Shown piece by piece: positions 54,320 to 61,667 of a stretch of 64,000 nucleotides of DNA. This DNA comes from Natrinema salaciae (lineage in GTDB: Archaea; Halobacteriota; Halobacteria; Halobacteriales; Natrialbaceae). A model generated the notes under the pieces. That model was not told the DNA's origin. It did not search any database and saw only the letters and a list, made by a program, of their open reading frames with translations. The stretch lies in NCBI RefSeq assembly GCF_900110865.1, contig NZ_FOFD01000002.1:62001-126000 (forward strand). Reading direction: 5' to 3'. A program made the position numbers and the translations under genes. Each line of letters begins with the position of its first letter. Within the stretch, counting starts at the first letter, position 1.

Positions 54320-54907
54320 TCACGGCCCGGCCTCGAGGACGGGGCGGCTTTCCTCGTTGAAGAGGGTTATCGCCTTGGCGACCTGCGACGGCAGCTCTGA
54401 CTGCGGTTCCGTCATCGCGGGTTCCGAATCGGGATCGGGCCAGCCGACGACGACGCGGCCGACGTTCCCGGCGACTTCGTGGGACGTACAGACCTGCTGG
54501 GTGTCGACGTAATCGTAGACACCCTCGCTGTCGAAGGTGTGTTCGTAGGCCGAGCCCACGCCGGTGAGCCGGTCGCTTCCCCAGGGCTCGGTACCCTCGG
54601 GGGATCGGTGAGGGCCGTGACCGTCGGCGTGGTACGCGGTGACGTCGTGGCGCCCCGTCTCGACGAGCCACTCGACGGTACCGCCCGGGACGATGTGTAC
54701 GATTTGGGGCTCGAACTCCGGATACGGCCGCGAGTTCGCCGTAACGGTGATTCCCTCGGCAGGGGTGCCCAGCTCCCCGGCGTCCTCGGGCGGCGTTTCC
54801 TCCCCGTCGCTCGAGCGACCGGGGATATCGTCGAGACAGCCCGCGAGTGCGAGGCCGATCGCACAGGCGGACGACCGAAGCGCAGCACGGCGGGAGATGG
54901 GTGTCAT
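54320..54907 (-). CDS. Halocyanin-like blue copper protein with altered axial position
   Basis: 195 residues. Signal SRRAALRSSACAIGLALAGC (Tat, lipobox). Cupredoxin domain with His in TGRHDVTAYH, and Cys and His in DTQQVCTSHEVAGNVGRVVV. In halocyanins the fifth residue after that His is the axial Met; here it is Asn. The fold and the other three ligands are intact, so copper binding is expected but with a changed potential or geometry. It probably supplies electrons to NirK and the CuA enzyme. The C-terminal 25 residues extend past the domain. Confidence 0.85.
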   Translation of the reverse strand: MTPISRRAALRSSACAIGLALAGCLDDIPGRSSDGEETPPEDAGELGTPAEGITVTANSRPYPEFEPQIVHIVPGGTVEWLVETGRHDVTAYHADGHGPHRSPEGTEPWGSDRLTGVGSAYEHTFDSEGVYDYVDTQQVCTSHEVAGNVGRVVVGWPDPDSEPAMTEPQSELPSQVAKAITLFNEESRPVLEAGP

Positions 54908-55062
54908 GATTTTAGTCGTGACGGGGTCGGGAGACGATTCACTCGCCATCGAGTTCGACGAGGTTGGCAGTGCCGGCTGGATCGGGTCGTGATCCTCACG
55001 AATGTCTCTGTGGGGACACTGGTTCAATGGAAACGATGATTCTCGGTCGGTGGATGTGCGAC

Positions 55063-55089
55063 TGTACGTGTTCGGACGGGCGTATAAAA
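55063..55089 (+). promoter_or_regulatory. Orphan promoter: motif plus TATA box
   Basis: TGTACGTGTTCG (9 of 12 to the consensus) followed eight bases later by a strong TATAAAA. This spacing equals that of the island's other promoters and predicts a rightward transcript from about 55113. No convincing gene lies to the right: the transcript would run antisense into the 3' end of the CtaA-CtaB gene. Confidence 0.4.
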
Positions 55090-55174
55090 GGGACGTCGCT
55101 GCACTCTCGGGCGGCGTTACGCACGACCGGGACGTCAGTGCGGCGAAAGACGGCACCGTGCGCTCGCGGCCCGG

Positions 55175-56632
55175 TCAGGCGGCGACGACGAGCGTCTCGA
55201 GGACGATCGCGAGGAGGATCGCCCCGAGGTAGTAGTTCGAGACGTAGAACGAGCGGAGCGCGACCTCGTCCGTCGGTGTGCGGTACTGACTGATCACCGA
55301 CCGCAGGAAGACGCTACCCAGAGCGATGGACGTGACCGCGTAGACCCAGCCCAGCCCGGCAACCCAACCGAGAACGCTCGCGGCCAGCAACGTCGCACCC
55401 AGATAGAACGCGACGTGTCGACGTGCCGCCGGGACGCCTTCGACGACGGGGTACATCGGAAAGCCGCCGCGCGCGTAATCGTCGCGAAATGCGATCGCGA
55501 GGCTGTAGAAATGCGCGGGCGTCCACAGGAAGATCACCGCTGCGAGTGCGAGCCCGGGCGCGCCGACGGTTCCGGTGACGGCAGCCCACCCGATAACTGC
55601 GGGGAGTGCTCCAGCACCGCCGCCGAGAACTGTGTTCCAGGCAGTGTTGGGTTTCAGCAGGACCGTGTAGAGGACGGCGTAGTAGACGATCGCCGCGAAG
55701 GTAAGCGCCGCCGCCAGCGCGTTCACCCACGTCACGAGTACCAGCATCGACGTCGCCACGAGTGCGACCCCGAACACGATGGCGTTCCGGGCCGGGACGA
55801 TGTCGTGAACCAGCGGCCGGCCGTTCGTTCGGTTCATCCGCCGATCGCGGTCGCGCTCGTGGACGTGATTGAACGTTCCGCTCGCGCCGATGGCGAGGAC
55901 GCCACCGGCGAGGGTGGCGATCGCAGTCGTCGGTTCGAGCGACGCGCCGGTAAGCGTCGCCAGTCCCATCCCGGCGAGTGCGACGAGGCAGAGCAGCCAC
56001 ATCAACCGCGGTTTGGTGAGCGTCAGGTACGCGCCGGCCGTCCGCCGGAGACGGGCGAACGACCCGTTCGGCCGCTCGCTCGAGATCGTCGTCTCCCCGG
56101 GATCGTCGTCGCCGGTCGCCGAAACGGGTTCCGACCGGTCCCCCGCGATCGAGAGCGCTGCGTTCCCACCCGGTGCCGCTTCCTCGCGTGGGTGGTCCTC
56201 GAGCGTTCGGACGAGCGCGACGAGGAGGCAGGCGAAGATGAGCATCGCGAGTGCGAGATGAACCGTACTCGCGATGGCGGGGCTCCCGACGAGAATAGCG
56301 GCTCCGATCACGATCTGGACGGGGAAGAGAACGACGACGCAGCCGACGAGCCGGGCCACGCGGCGATCGACTGCGGTTCGCCTGACGGCGAGTCCGGACG
56401 CGGCGACGAGGGCGCCGGTGACGAGGGCCGCGACACGGTGGCCCCAGAAGAGCAGCACCTCGCCAGTCAGCGAGCCGAGGCCCGAATCGGACGAACACGT
56501 CAGTAAAGTCGAACAGTTCGCTGCACTATCGGTCGTCGAGACCGCAGTCCCGAGTGCGACGAGAACGTACGCTGCGACGGTCGTCGTTGCGAGCAGGTCT
56601 GCAAATCGTCGTCGGTTTGTAACAGCTCTCAT
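55175..56632 (-). CDS. ctaB: Fused CtaA-like and CtaB heme O synthase
   Basis: 485 residues. Residues 1-150 have four transmembrane helices resembling half of heme A synthase CtaA/COX15 (WGHRVAALVTGALVAASGLA with a conserved His; STVHLALAMLIFACLL with another). A disordered linker leads to CtaB, protoheme farnesyltransferase, with NHVHERDRDRRMNRTNGRPL and the second Asp-rich DDYARGGFPM. Heme O is made by the CtaB half; whether the half-size CtaA part oxidises it to heme A is unknown. Upstream lies a CGAAC-N5-GTTCG repeat. Confidence 0.88.
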   Translation of the reverse strand: MRAVTNRRRFADLLATTTVAAYVLVALGTAVSTTDSAANCSTLLTCSSDSGLGSLTGEVLLFWGHRVAALVTGALVAASGLAVRRTAVDRRVARLVGCVVVLFPVQIVIGAAILVGSPAIASTVHLALAMLIFACLLVALVRTLEDHPREEAAPGGNAALSIAGDRSEPVSATGDDDPGETTISSERPNGSFARLRRTAGAYLTLTKPRLMWLLCLVALAGMGLATLTGASLEPTTAIATLAGGVLAIGASGTFNHVHERDRDRRMNRTNGRPLVHDIVPARNAIVFGVALVATSMLVLVTWVNALAAALTFAAIVYYAVLYTVLLKPNTAWNTVLGGGAGALPAVIGWAAVTGTVGAPGLALAAVIFLWTPAHFYSLAIAFRDDYARGGFPMYPVVEGVPAARRHVAFYLGATLLAASVLGWVAGLGWVYAVTSIALGSVFLRSVISQYRTPTDEVALRSFYVSNYYLGAILLAIVLETLVVAA

Positions 56633-56665
56633 CTGTCGAAGATCACTACACTCACGGTCACCCTG

Positions 56666-56680
56666 CGAACTGGCGGTTCG
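56666..56680. promoter_or_regulatory. CGAAC-N5-GTTCG inverted repeat
   Basis: Same half-sites as the island motif but with a five-base spacer, 33 bases before the CtaA-CtaB start. The different spacing may mean weaker binding or coincidence. Confidence 0.3.
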
Positions 56681-56722
56681 GGGCGACGGGTCGCCGATCG
56701 GATCGGCAGACGGGAATCGGCG

Positions 56723-56986
56723 CTAGTCACGCCAGATGACGGTCACGACGTCGTCGTCGCGCTCGATCGTCTCGTAGCGGTACCCGCGATCGTCCAGTTT
56801 CGGGAACAAAAACTGGGGAACGCGATCGTTGCGCTGGACTAGGACCGTGTCGTCGGGCAGTTCGACGAGCAACTCGAGGGTCTGCTGGAGGGGGTTCGGC
56901 GGCCCGAGCGATCGCACGTCGAGGGTCTCCTGCGATCGATCGCTCGGTGCATCGGTGCGGTCGACGACAGTGACGGGTGACGACAT
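56723..56986 (-). CDS. DUF2249 protein 1
   Basis: 87 residues. LDVRSLGPPNPLQQTLELLV followed by ELPDDTVLVQRNDRVPQFLF and a C-terminal GYRYETIERDD strand is the DUF2249 pattern, a small alpha/beta domain related to SirA/TusA folds but without the Cys. DUF2249 genes recur in denitrification and NO-stress neighbourhoods. It has its own motif site 38 bases upstream, so it is probably transcribed separately from its two paralogues. Confidence 0.8.
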   Translation of the reverse strand: MSSPVTVVDRTDAPSDRSQETLDVRSLGPPNPLQQTLELLVELPDDTVLVQRNDRVPQFLFPKLDDRGYRYETIERDDDVVTVIWRD

Positions 56987-57024
56987 GCGTGCTGATTCGG
57001 CTCCTCGGTAGCTATCTTTCGTCC

Positions 57025-57036
57025 CGTACGTGTTCG
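57025..57036. promoter_or_regulatory. CGTACGTGTTCG operator-like site
   Basis: One of five sites at a nearly constant distance from the start codon (38 bases here, before DUF2249 protein 1). One half-site has a single mismatch. Confidence 0.5.
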
Positions 57037-57085
57037 GTTGTAGTCCGGCTGTGCGAGGAGCGACGAGGCGTACTCGTCCTCGACG

Positions 57086-57319
57086 CTACGCGTCCACTTT
57101 CGGGAACGTTGCGACGAACTCGTCGGGAGCGACCTGTTCGACCTCGTAGCCGTCGGCGTCGAAGCTGTCGACCTCGGCTTCGAACTCGTAGAACAGCGGT
57201 TTGGGTTCGTGGTCGTTGACGATGGTCAGCGTCTCACCCGGCTCGAGGGCCTCGAACTCGTCGTGGATGGTCGGGTGGCGATTCACCGGCGGGATGTCCC
57301 TGACGTCGAGTCGTGTCAT
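57086..57319 (-). CDS. DUF2249 protein 2
   Basis: 77 residues from MTRLDVRDIPPVNRHP; a Met 11 codons earlier would overlap the promoter. HDEFEALEPGETLTIVNDHE then PKPLFYEFEAEVD is close to the DUF2249 consensus (PxPL motif after the ND/HEP turn). A binding role for a small ligand or a partner metalloprotein is possible; no catalytic residues are evident. Motif site 40 bases upstream. Confidence 0.82.
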   Translation of the reverse strand: MTRLDVRDIPPVNRHPTIHDEFEALEPGETLTIVNDHEPKPLFYEFEAEVDSFDADGYEVEQVAPDEFVATFPKVDA

Positions 57320-57359
57320 GCAGTTCGAGTTCGGGATGGGCGCTGCATGCACGTTTGGG

Positions 57360-57371
57360 CGAACGTATTCG
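57360..57371. promoter_or_regulatory. CGAACGTATTCG operator-like site
   Basis: Perfect palindrome 40 bases before the start of DUF2249 protein 2. Confidence 0.55.
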
Positions 57372-57395
57372 GGTGGTGACCGATCGACTCCTCGA

Positions 57396-57623
57396 TTACG
57401 TCTGTTCGATGCGCACGTGCCAGACGCCGCCGTCGCGCTCCTCGCTCTCGTGGACGAACCCGCGGTCGTCGAGAACGTCGTAGAGCGGCTCCGGTTCGAA
57501 CGGGGCGATCAGCCGCAGTCGTTGCTCGGCTCTCAGGTCCTCGAGCGCGGCCACGATGAGGTCGAACGGCGGACCGTCGATCTCCCTGACGTCGAGGGTT
57601 CGTTCCGTCGTTTCGGTTGCCAT
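57396..57623 (-). CDS. DUF2249 protein 3
   Basis: 75 residues. TLDVREIDGPPFDLIVAALE and RLRLIAPFEPEPLYDVLDDR match the family; the C-terminal strand is GGVWHVRIEQT. Divergently transcribed from the HTH regulator across a 135-base region that holds two perfect motif sites, one for each direction. The three DUF2249 proteins differ enough to be old paralogues. Confidence 0.82.
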   Translation of the reverse strand: MATETTERTLDVREIDGPPFDLIVAALEDLRAEQRLRLIAPFEPEPLYDVLDDRGFVHESEERDGGVWHVRIEQT

Positions 57624-57662
57624 CGGTTTCGTCTTCGATCCGCCGCCGGTTGGGCGTTCGTC

Positions 57663-57674
57663 CGAACCTGTTCG
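57663..57674. promoter_or_regulatory. CGAACCTGTTCG operator-like site
   Basis: Perfect inverted repeat 39 bases before the start of DUF2249 protein 3 (leftward). Confidence 0.6.
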
Positions 57675-57708
57675 CGACTGTCGGACTTCCCGGCCGACGG
57701 GAATTCGG

Positions 57709-57720
57709 CGAACATATTCG
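57709..57720. promoter_or_regulatory. CGAACATATTCG operator-like site
   Basis: Perfect palindrome 38 bases before the HTH regulator ATG (rightward). A second, partial copy, GGAACACGTTCG at 57746-57757, touches the start codon and could give negative feedback. Confidence 0.6.
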
Positions 57721-57758
57721 TAGCCATCGGTACGTAGTGTCGACCGGAACACGTTCGT

Positions 57759-58433
57759 ATGGCCCAAGCGACTCTTACCCTCACGATGCCCGAGGAGGTC
57801 TGGATTCAGCAGATATCGACGGACTATCCCGAGTCTACCTTCCGGGTGCTCGCGGCCGTCCCCGGTTCCGAGACCGGCTTCGCCCTCGTCCGAATCGCCG
57901 GCTCGGCGGTCCCCGAGGTGGTCGAAGCCATGGACGATCACCCCCAGCTCACCGAACTCTCGCTGGCACAGTGGAGCGACAACGAGGCGACGGTCCACTT
58001 CGAGACGACCGCACCCCTCCTGATGTTCTCCTCTCGGGAGTCGGGGATGCCGATCGAACTCCCGGTCGAAATCCGGGACGGCGAGGCGACGATCGAGGTC
58101 ACCGGCTCCCGGGAACGGCTCGCCGAACTCGCCGAACAGCTCGAGCACTTCGGACTGCAGTACCGGATCGAACACGTCCGCGAGCGCCTCCACGAGAGCC
58201 AGCTACTCTCGGAGCGCCAGCTCGAGGTGATCGCCGCGGCGGTCGAAGAGGGGTATTACGACACCCCGCGACGATCCTCGCTAACCGAACTGGCCGACCA
58301 CCTCGGCATCGCGAAATCGACCTGTAGCGAGACCCTCCATCGGGCCGAGGAGGCGATCGTCAAGCGATTCGTCGAGGACCTGCCGAACATCGACAACGAC
58401 GAACCGCTCGAAGAGCAGCTCGCGAGCACCTGA
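57759..58433 (+). CDS. Bat-type HTH_10 transcription regulator (DmsR/NarO-like)
   Basis: 224 residues. The N-terminal 150 residues form a Bat-type regulatory domain (WIQQISTDYPESTFRVLAAV). The C-terminal HTH_10 is LSERQLEVIAAAVEEGYYDT then LTELADHLGIAKSTCSETLH. Haloarchaeal regulators of DMSO and nitrate respiration (DmsR, NarO) have this HTH; a Cys-rich sensor like that reported for NarO is absent. Its place among genes sharing one motif, and sites on its own promoter, suggest that it binds CGAACNNGTTCG, by inference. Confidence 0.85.
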   Translation: MAQATLTLTMPEEVWIQQISTDYPESTFRVLAAVPGSETGFALVRIAGSAVPEVVEAMDDHPQLTELSLAQWSDNEATVHFETTAPLLMFSSRESGMPIELPVEIRDGEATIEVTGSRERLAELAEQLEHFGLQYRIEHVRERLHESQLLSERQLEVIAAAVEEGYYDTPRRSSLTELADHLGIAKSTCSETLHRAEEAIVKRFVEDLPNIDNDEPLEEQLAST

Positions 58434-58479
58434 GCAGTTCCTGCTGTGCGGCGTCTGCGCCACCCGATACTTGTAGTAC

Positions 58480-58491
58480 CGAATATGTTCG
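58480..58491. promoter_or_regulatory. CGAATATGTTCG operator-like site
   Basis: Same 12-mer as at 54244-54255. It is 153 bases before the Fe-S protein start, implying a leader of about 115 bases if the usual site-to-TATA-to-start spacing holds. Confidence 0.5.
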
Positions 58492-58644
58492 CATTGATTC
58501 TCATGTGCTGGAAATCGACTCCATACTTCATCCGAGTTCGGTTGTGAGACGCGGAGTGAGGACTACAAATGAACGACTTCAAGTGCATGCTTTCGAGTAC
58601 AACCAGCATGGCACCAACGTCATATTCAGAGGTGTTCTGATCTA

Positions 58645-60318
58645 ATGAGTACGGACGACGAATCATTCCACCCGCTCGGCGAGGAGTGGGAAGACGAACT
58701 CGAGACGATGCTCGACGATACCGAGTACGACAGCGATCTCGGTATGGAAATGGCTCAGGACGCGATGCGGGTCACCAAGGGCGAGCTCTCCGAGGCCGAA
58801 TTCCACGAGCGCTATCACGAGGACGTGATGGAGGAGTTCGGCGAGGACGAGCGCCCGACCAAAGAGGCCTACGAGGCAGCCCAGGAGGAGGCCAAGGGAA
58901 CCGCCTCCAGGATGCTCGACGCCTTCGACGGCGACGGCGAGGAGACCCGCCGCGAGACGATGAAGAAGATGGGCGTCGGCGCGGCGGCCGTCGGGATGGG
59001 TGCGTTTGGCACCGTTTCGGACGGTCCCGAGCAGAGCCTCACCGCGGCCGAAGGTGGTCACGGGCCCCGCCAGGAGACGACCGAGGAACGCGACCTCCAG
59101 TGGGGGATGACGATCGACCTCGAGCGCTGTGACGGCTGTCTCTCGTGTATGAAGGCCTGTTCCGATGAGAACGACCTCGACGCGGGGGTCAACTGGATGT
59201 ACGTCATGGCCTGGGAGGACGAGCTCAACCACTCCCCCGAGGGCGGCGCCGGTGTGCCTGAGTCCGGTGGGTATACCGACTTCAACATGGGGAGCGACTT
59301 CAACATGCTCGTGCGGCCGTGCCAGCACTGCACGGACGCACCCTGTGAGAAGGTCTGTCCGACCACAGCACGTCACACCCGCGACAAGGACGGGCTGGTG
59401 CTGACCGACTACGACGTCTGTATCGGGTGTCGGTACTGCCAGGTCGCCTGTCCCTACGGCGTCAACTACTTCCAGTGGGACGAACCCGACGTGGCGTACG
59501 AGGACATCGACGGTCTCGAAGACCCCGAGAACCCGGATCAGATCACGCACGCCGAGTACGAATACGGGAAACGGTGGGTCGACAGCCGCGCCCCCCGCGG
59601 CACGATGAGCAAGTGTACCATGTGTCCGTCCATGCAGGACGGTAAACAGGGCGAGGAGAAAGTCGGGACGACGGCGTGTGAAAGCGCCTGTCCGCCGGAC
59701 GCGATTCAGTTCGGCAACGTCAAAGACGAGAAAAGCGATCCGTCGCAGCACCGCGAGCACCCGAGCAAGAGTCGCGCGATCGTCCACCTGACGAACGGGA
59801 CGGAAAGCAGCAAATCCGCACCGTCGGCGGACGCCATCGACAGCGCTCTCAGCGACGGCGACGACCTCGAGACCGCGATCGGGAACGTCGAAGGCCTCGA
59901 TGAGGACATCCTCGCGGTCATGAAGGCGATCGAAATCGTCAGCGAGGGGACCGAGCCCGGCGACGAAGAGAACAACACGATTCTCAGTAGCGAACAGGAC
60001 ATCATCGCCGCCGTCGAAGCCTTCGAACAGTACGTCGACCTCGAGAGCGAGGAGGCCCTCGACGAACTGCAACTCGGCGACGGAAGCGAACAGCAGGCGC
60101 AGTTCCGACTCCACCAGTACACGGGCAAGCCGTCCTCGTTCCAGCTGCTCGAGGACATCGGGACGAACCCGAACGTCACGTACCTCGGGCAGGAGCCCGG
60201 ACCGGAGGCCCAACAGGTCCCCGGTCCGACCAAGTACGAGGACATGGAACTGCTCGATAAGCGGCAGGAGTACCTCGACGAGGAGACCGTCGGTCGCGTC
60301 GACGGGGTGTCGCTATGA
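58645..60318 (+). CDS. Fe-S subunit of a membrane redox complex (PsrB/HybA-like) with N-terminal extension
   Basis: 557 residues. Four [4Fe-4S] Cys clusters: CDGCLSCMKAC (from residue 162), CQHCTDAPCEKVC, CIGCRYCQVAC and CTMCP with ACESACPPDA. A twin-arginine-like segment RRETMKKMGVGAAAVGMGAF begins at residue 102, after a 100-residue acidic helical domain, instead of at the N-terminus. About 170 acidic residues follow the clusters. It partners the NrfD-like subunit encoded four bases downstream (ATGA overlap). No molybdopterin subunit is encoded nearby. Confidence 0.88.
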   Translation: MSTDDESFHPLGEEWEDELETMLDDTEYDSDLGMEMAQDAMRVTKGELSEAEFHERYHEDVMEEFGEDERPTKEAYEAAQEEAKGTASRMLDAFDGDGEETRRETMKKMGVGAAAVGMGAFGTVSDGPEQSLTAAEGGHGPRQETTEERDLQWGMTIDLERCDGCLSCMKACSDENDLDAGVNWMYVMAWEDELNHSPEGGAGVPESGGYTDFNMGSDFNMLVRPCQHCTDAPCEKVCPTTARHTRDKDGLVLTDYDVCIGCRYCQVACPYGVNYFQWDEPDVAYEDIDGLEDPENPDQITHAEYEYGKRWVDSRAPRGTMSKCTMCPSMQDGKQGEEKVGTTACESACPPDAIQFGNVKDEKSDPSQHREHPSKSRAIVHLTNGTESSKSAPSADAIDSALSDGDDLETAIGNVEGLDEDILAVMKAIEIVSEGTEPGDEENNTILSSEQDIIAAVEAFEQYVDLESEEALDELQLGDGSEQQAQFRLHQYTGKPSSFQLLEDIGTNPNVTYLGQEPGPEAQQVPGPTKYEDMELLDKRQEYLDEETVGRVDGVSL

Positions 60319-61667
60319 GCACCAAGACGCCGACGGAGGAGGACATCCTCCGCCCGATCAACACGCTCACGAAGAAGTACTTCATCCTGTACGGCGCGGC
60401 TGCACTGGGCCTCGTCGCGTTCCTCGTCGCCTGGGCCTACCAGCTCCAGAAAGGCCTGATCGTCACCGGCCTCGGCGACTGGGGCAGCGGTGGCGGTTCG
60501 ACGTGGGGGCTGTACATCGGCGCGTTCATCTGGTGGGTCGGCGTCGCTCACGGCGGCATCATCCTCTCGGCCGCCGTCCGCCTGCTCAATATGGACCGGT
60601 ACATGCCGGTCGCCCGGCTCGCGGAGATGACGACGATCGGCGGCCTCTCAGCCGCCGGCTTCTACATTCTGGTCCACATGGGCCGTCCGGACCGGATGGT
60701 CACGAGCGTCATCGGCCACTACCACATCACGGTCAACAACTCGCCGCTGGTGTGGGACGTGACCGTCATCACGGCGTACTTCGTGCTGTCGGCGACCTAT
60801 CTCGGCCTGACGCTACGCTACGACGTCAACCGCCTGCGAGACGATCTGCCGGACATGTTCGAGCCGGTCTACAAGGTGATGACGATCGGCTACACGGAGA
60901 AAGAAGATCAGGTCATCGATCGGATGGTCTGGTGGCTCGCCGCCGCAGTCATCATCATGGCCCCGCTCTTGCTCCACGGCGGCGTGATCCCGTGGCTGTT
61001 CGCGCTCCTGCCGGCGATGCCCGGCTGGACCGGTGCGATTCAGGGACCGATGTTCCTCAGTATCGCCCTGATGTCGGCGATCAGTGGCATAATGATCATC
61101 TCCTACGCGTTCCGTCGTGCCTACGATTGGGACCACATCATCACCGACGACATCTTCCGCGGGCTGCTCCTGTGGCTCGGGTTCTTCACCCTGTTGTTCC
61201 TGTGGTTCCAGCTTCAGACGATCATCAACGGCGTCTTCCTCGGACCGACCAACAAGGCGGTCGCGATCGAGGCGAAGATCGCCCACCCCGTCTACCAAGT
61301 TGCGATGGCGATGATCTTCGGCACGCTCGTGTACATCTTCCTGCAGGGGATCCGTCCGGCCCTGTTCAGCAAGAAGCGAGCGCTCGTCGCCAGCAGCATC
61401 ATCCTCATGGGGACCCTGACCGAAAAGATCCTGTTCGTCGTCGAAGGATTCCTGCACCCGACGTTCGACATCTACGCCAATACGCCCGGGACCTACTTCC
61501 CGAGCGCGATCGAGTGGCTCTCGCTCGTTGGGACGGTCGGATTGGTGGCACTTTTATTCCTCAACCTCTCGAAGCTCGTCCCGGTGGTCGAACTCCACGC
61601 GATCGAACACCTGCGCGGCGACCACGAGCACAGTGAGGAAGCGACCGAACCGGAGGTGGAAGCATGA
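60315..61667 (+). CDS. NrfD/PsrC-family membrane quinol-oxidising subunit
   Basis: 450 residues, nine or ten transmembrane helices. WGLYIGAFIWWVGVAHGGII and FYILVHMGRPDRMVTSVIGH are typical NrfD/PsrC helices; the latter bears residues near the quinone pocket. It exchanges electrons between menaquinone and the Fe-S subunit. The ATG overlaps the upstream stop and its stop overlaps the next ATG, so the three genes form a tight operon. No cytochrome subunit is present, unlike alternative complex III. Confidence 0.88.
   Translation: MSTKTPTEEDILRPINTLTKKYFILYGAAALGLVAFLVAWAYQLQKGLIVTGLGDWGSGGGSTWGLYIGAFIWWVGVAHGGIILSAAVRLLNMDRYMPVARLAEMTTIGGLSAAGFYILVHMGRPDRMVTSVIGHYHITVNNSPLVWDVTVITAYFVLSATYLGLTLRYDVNRLRDDLPDMFEPVYKVMTIGYTEKEDQVIDRMVWWLAAAVIIMAPLLLHGGVIPWLFALLPAMPGWTGAIQGPMFLSIALMSAISGIMIISYAFRRAYDWDHIITDDIFRGLLLWLGFFTLLFLWFQLQTIINGVFLGPTNKAVAIEAKIAHPVYQVAMAMIFGTLVYIFLQGIRPALFSKKRALVASSIILMGTLTEKILFVVEGFLHPTFDIYANTPGTYFPSAIEWLSLVGTVGLVALLFLNLSKLVPVVELHAIEHLRGDHEHSEEATEPEVEA

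Noticed and set aside
55002-55293. Plus-strand frames downstream of the orphan promoter at 55063-55089
   Set aside because: Products are Arg-rich with long RRRR runs and overlap the 3' end of CtaA-CtaB antisense; an RNA is more likely than a protein, if anything is made.
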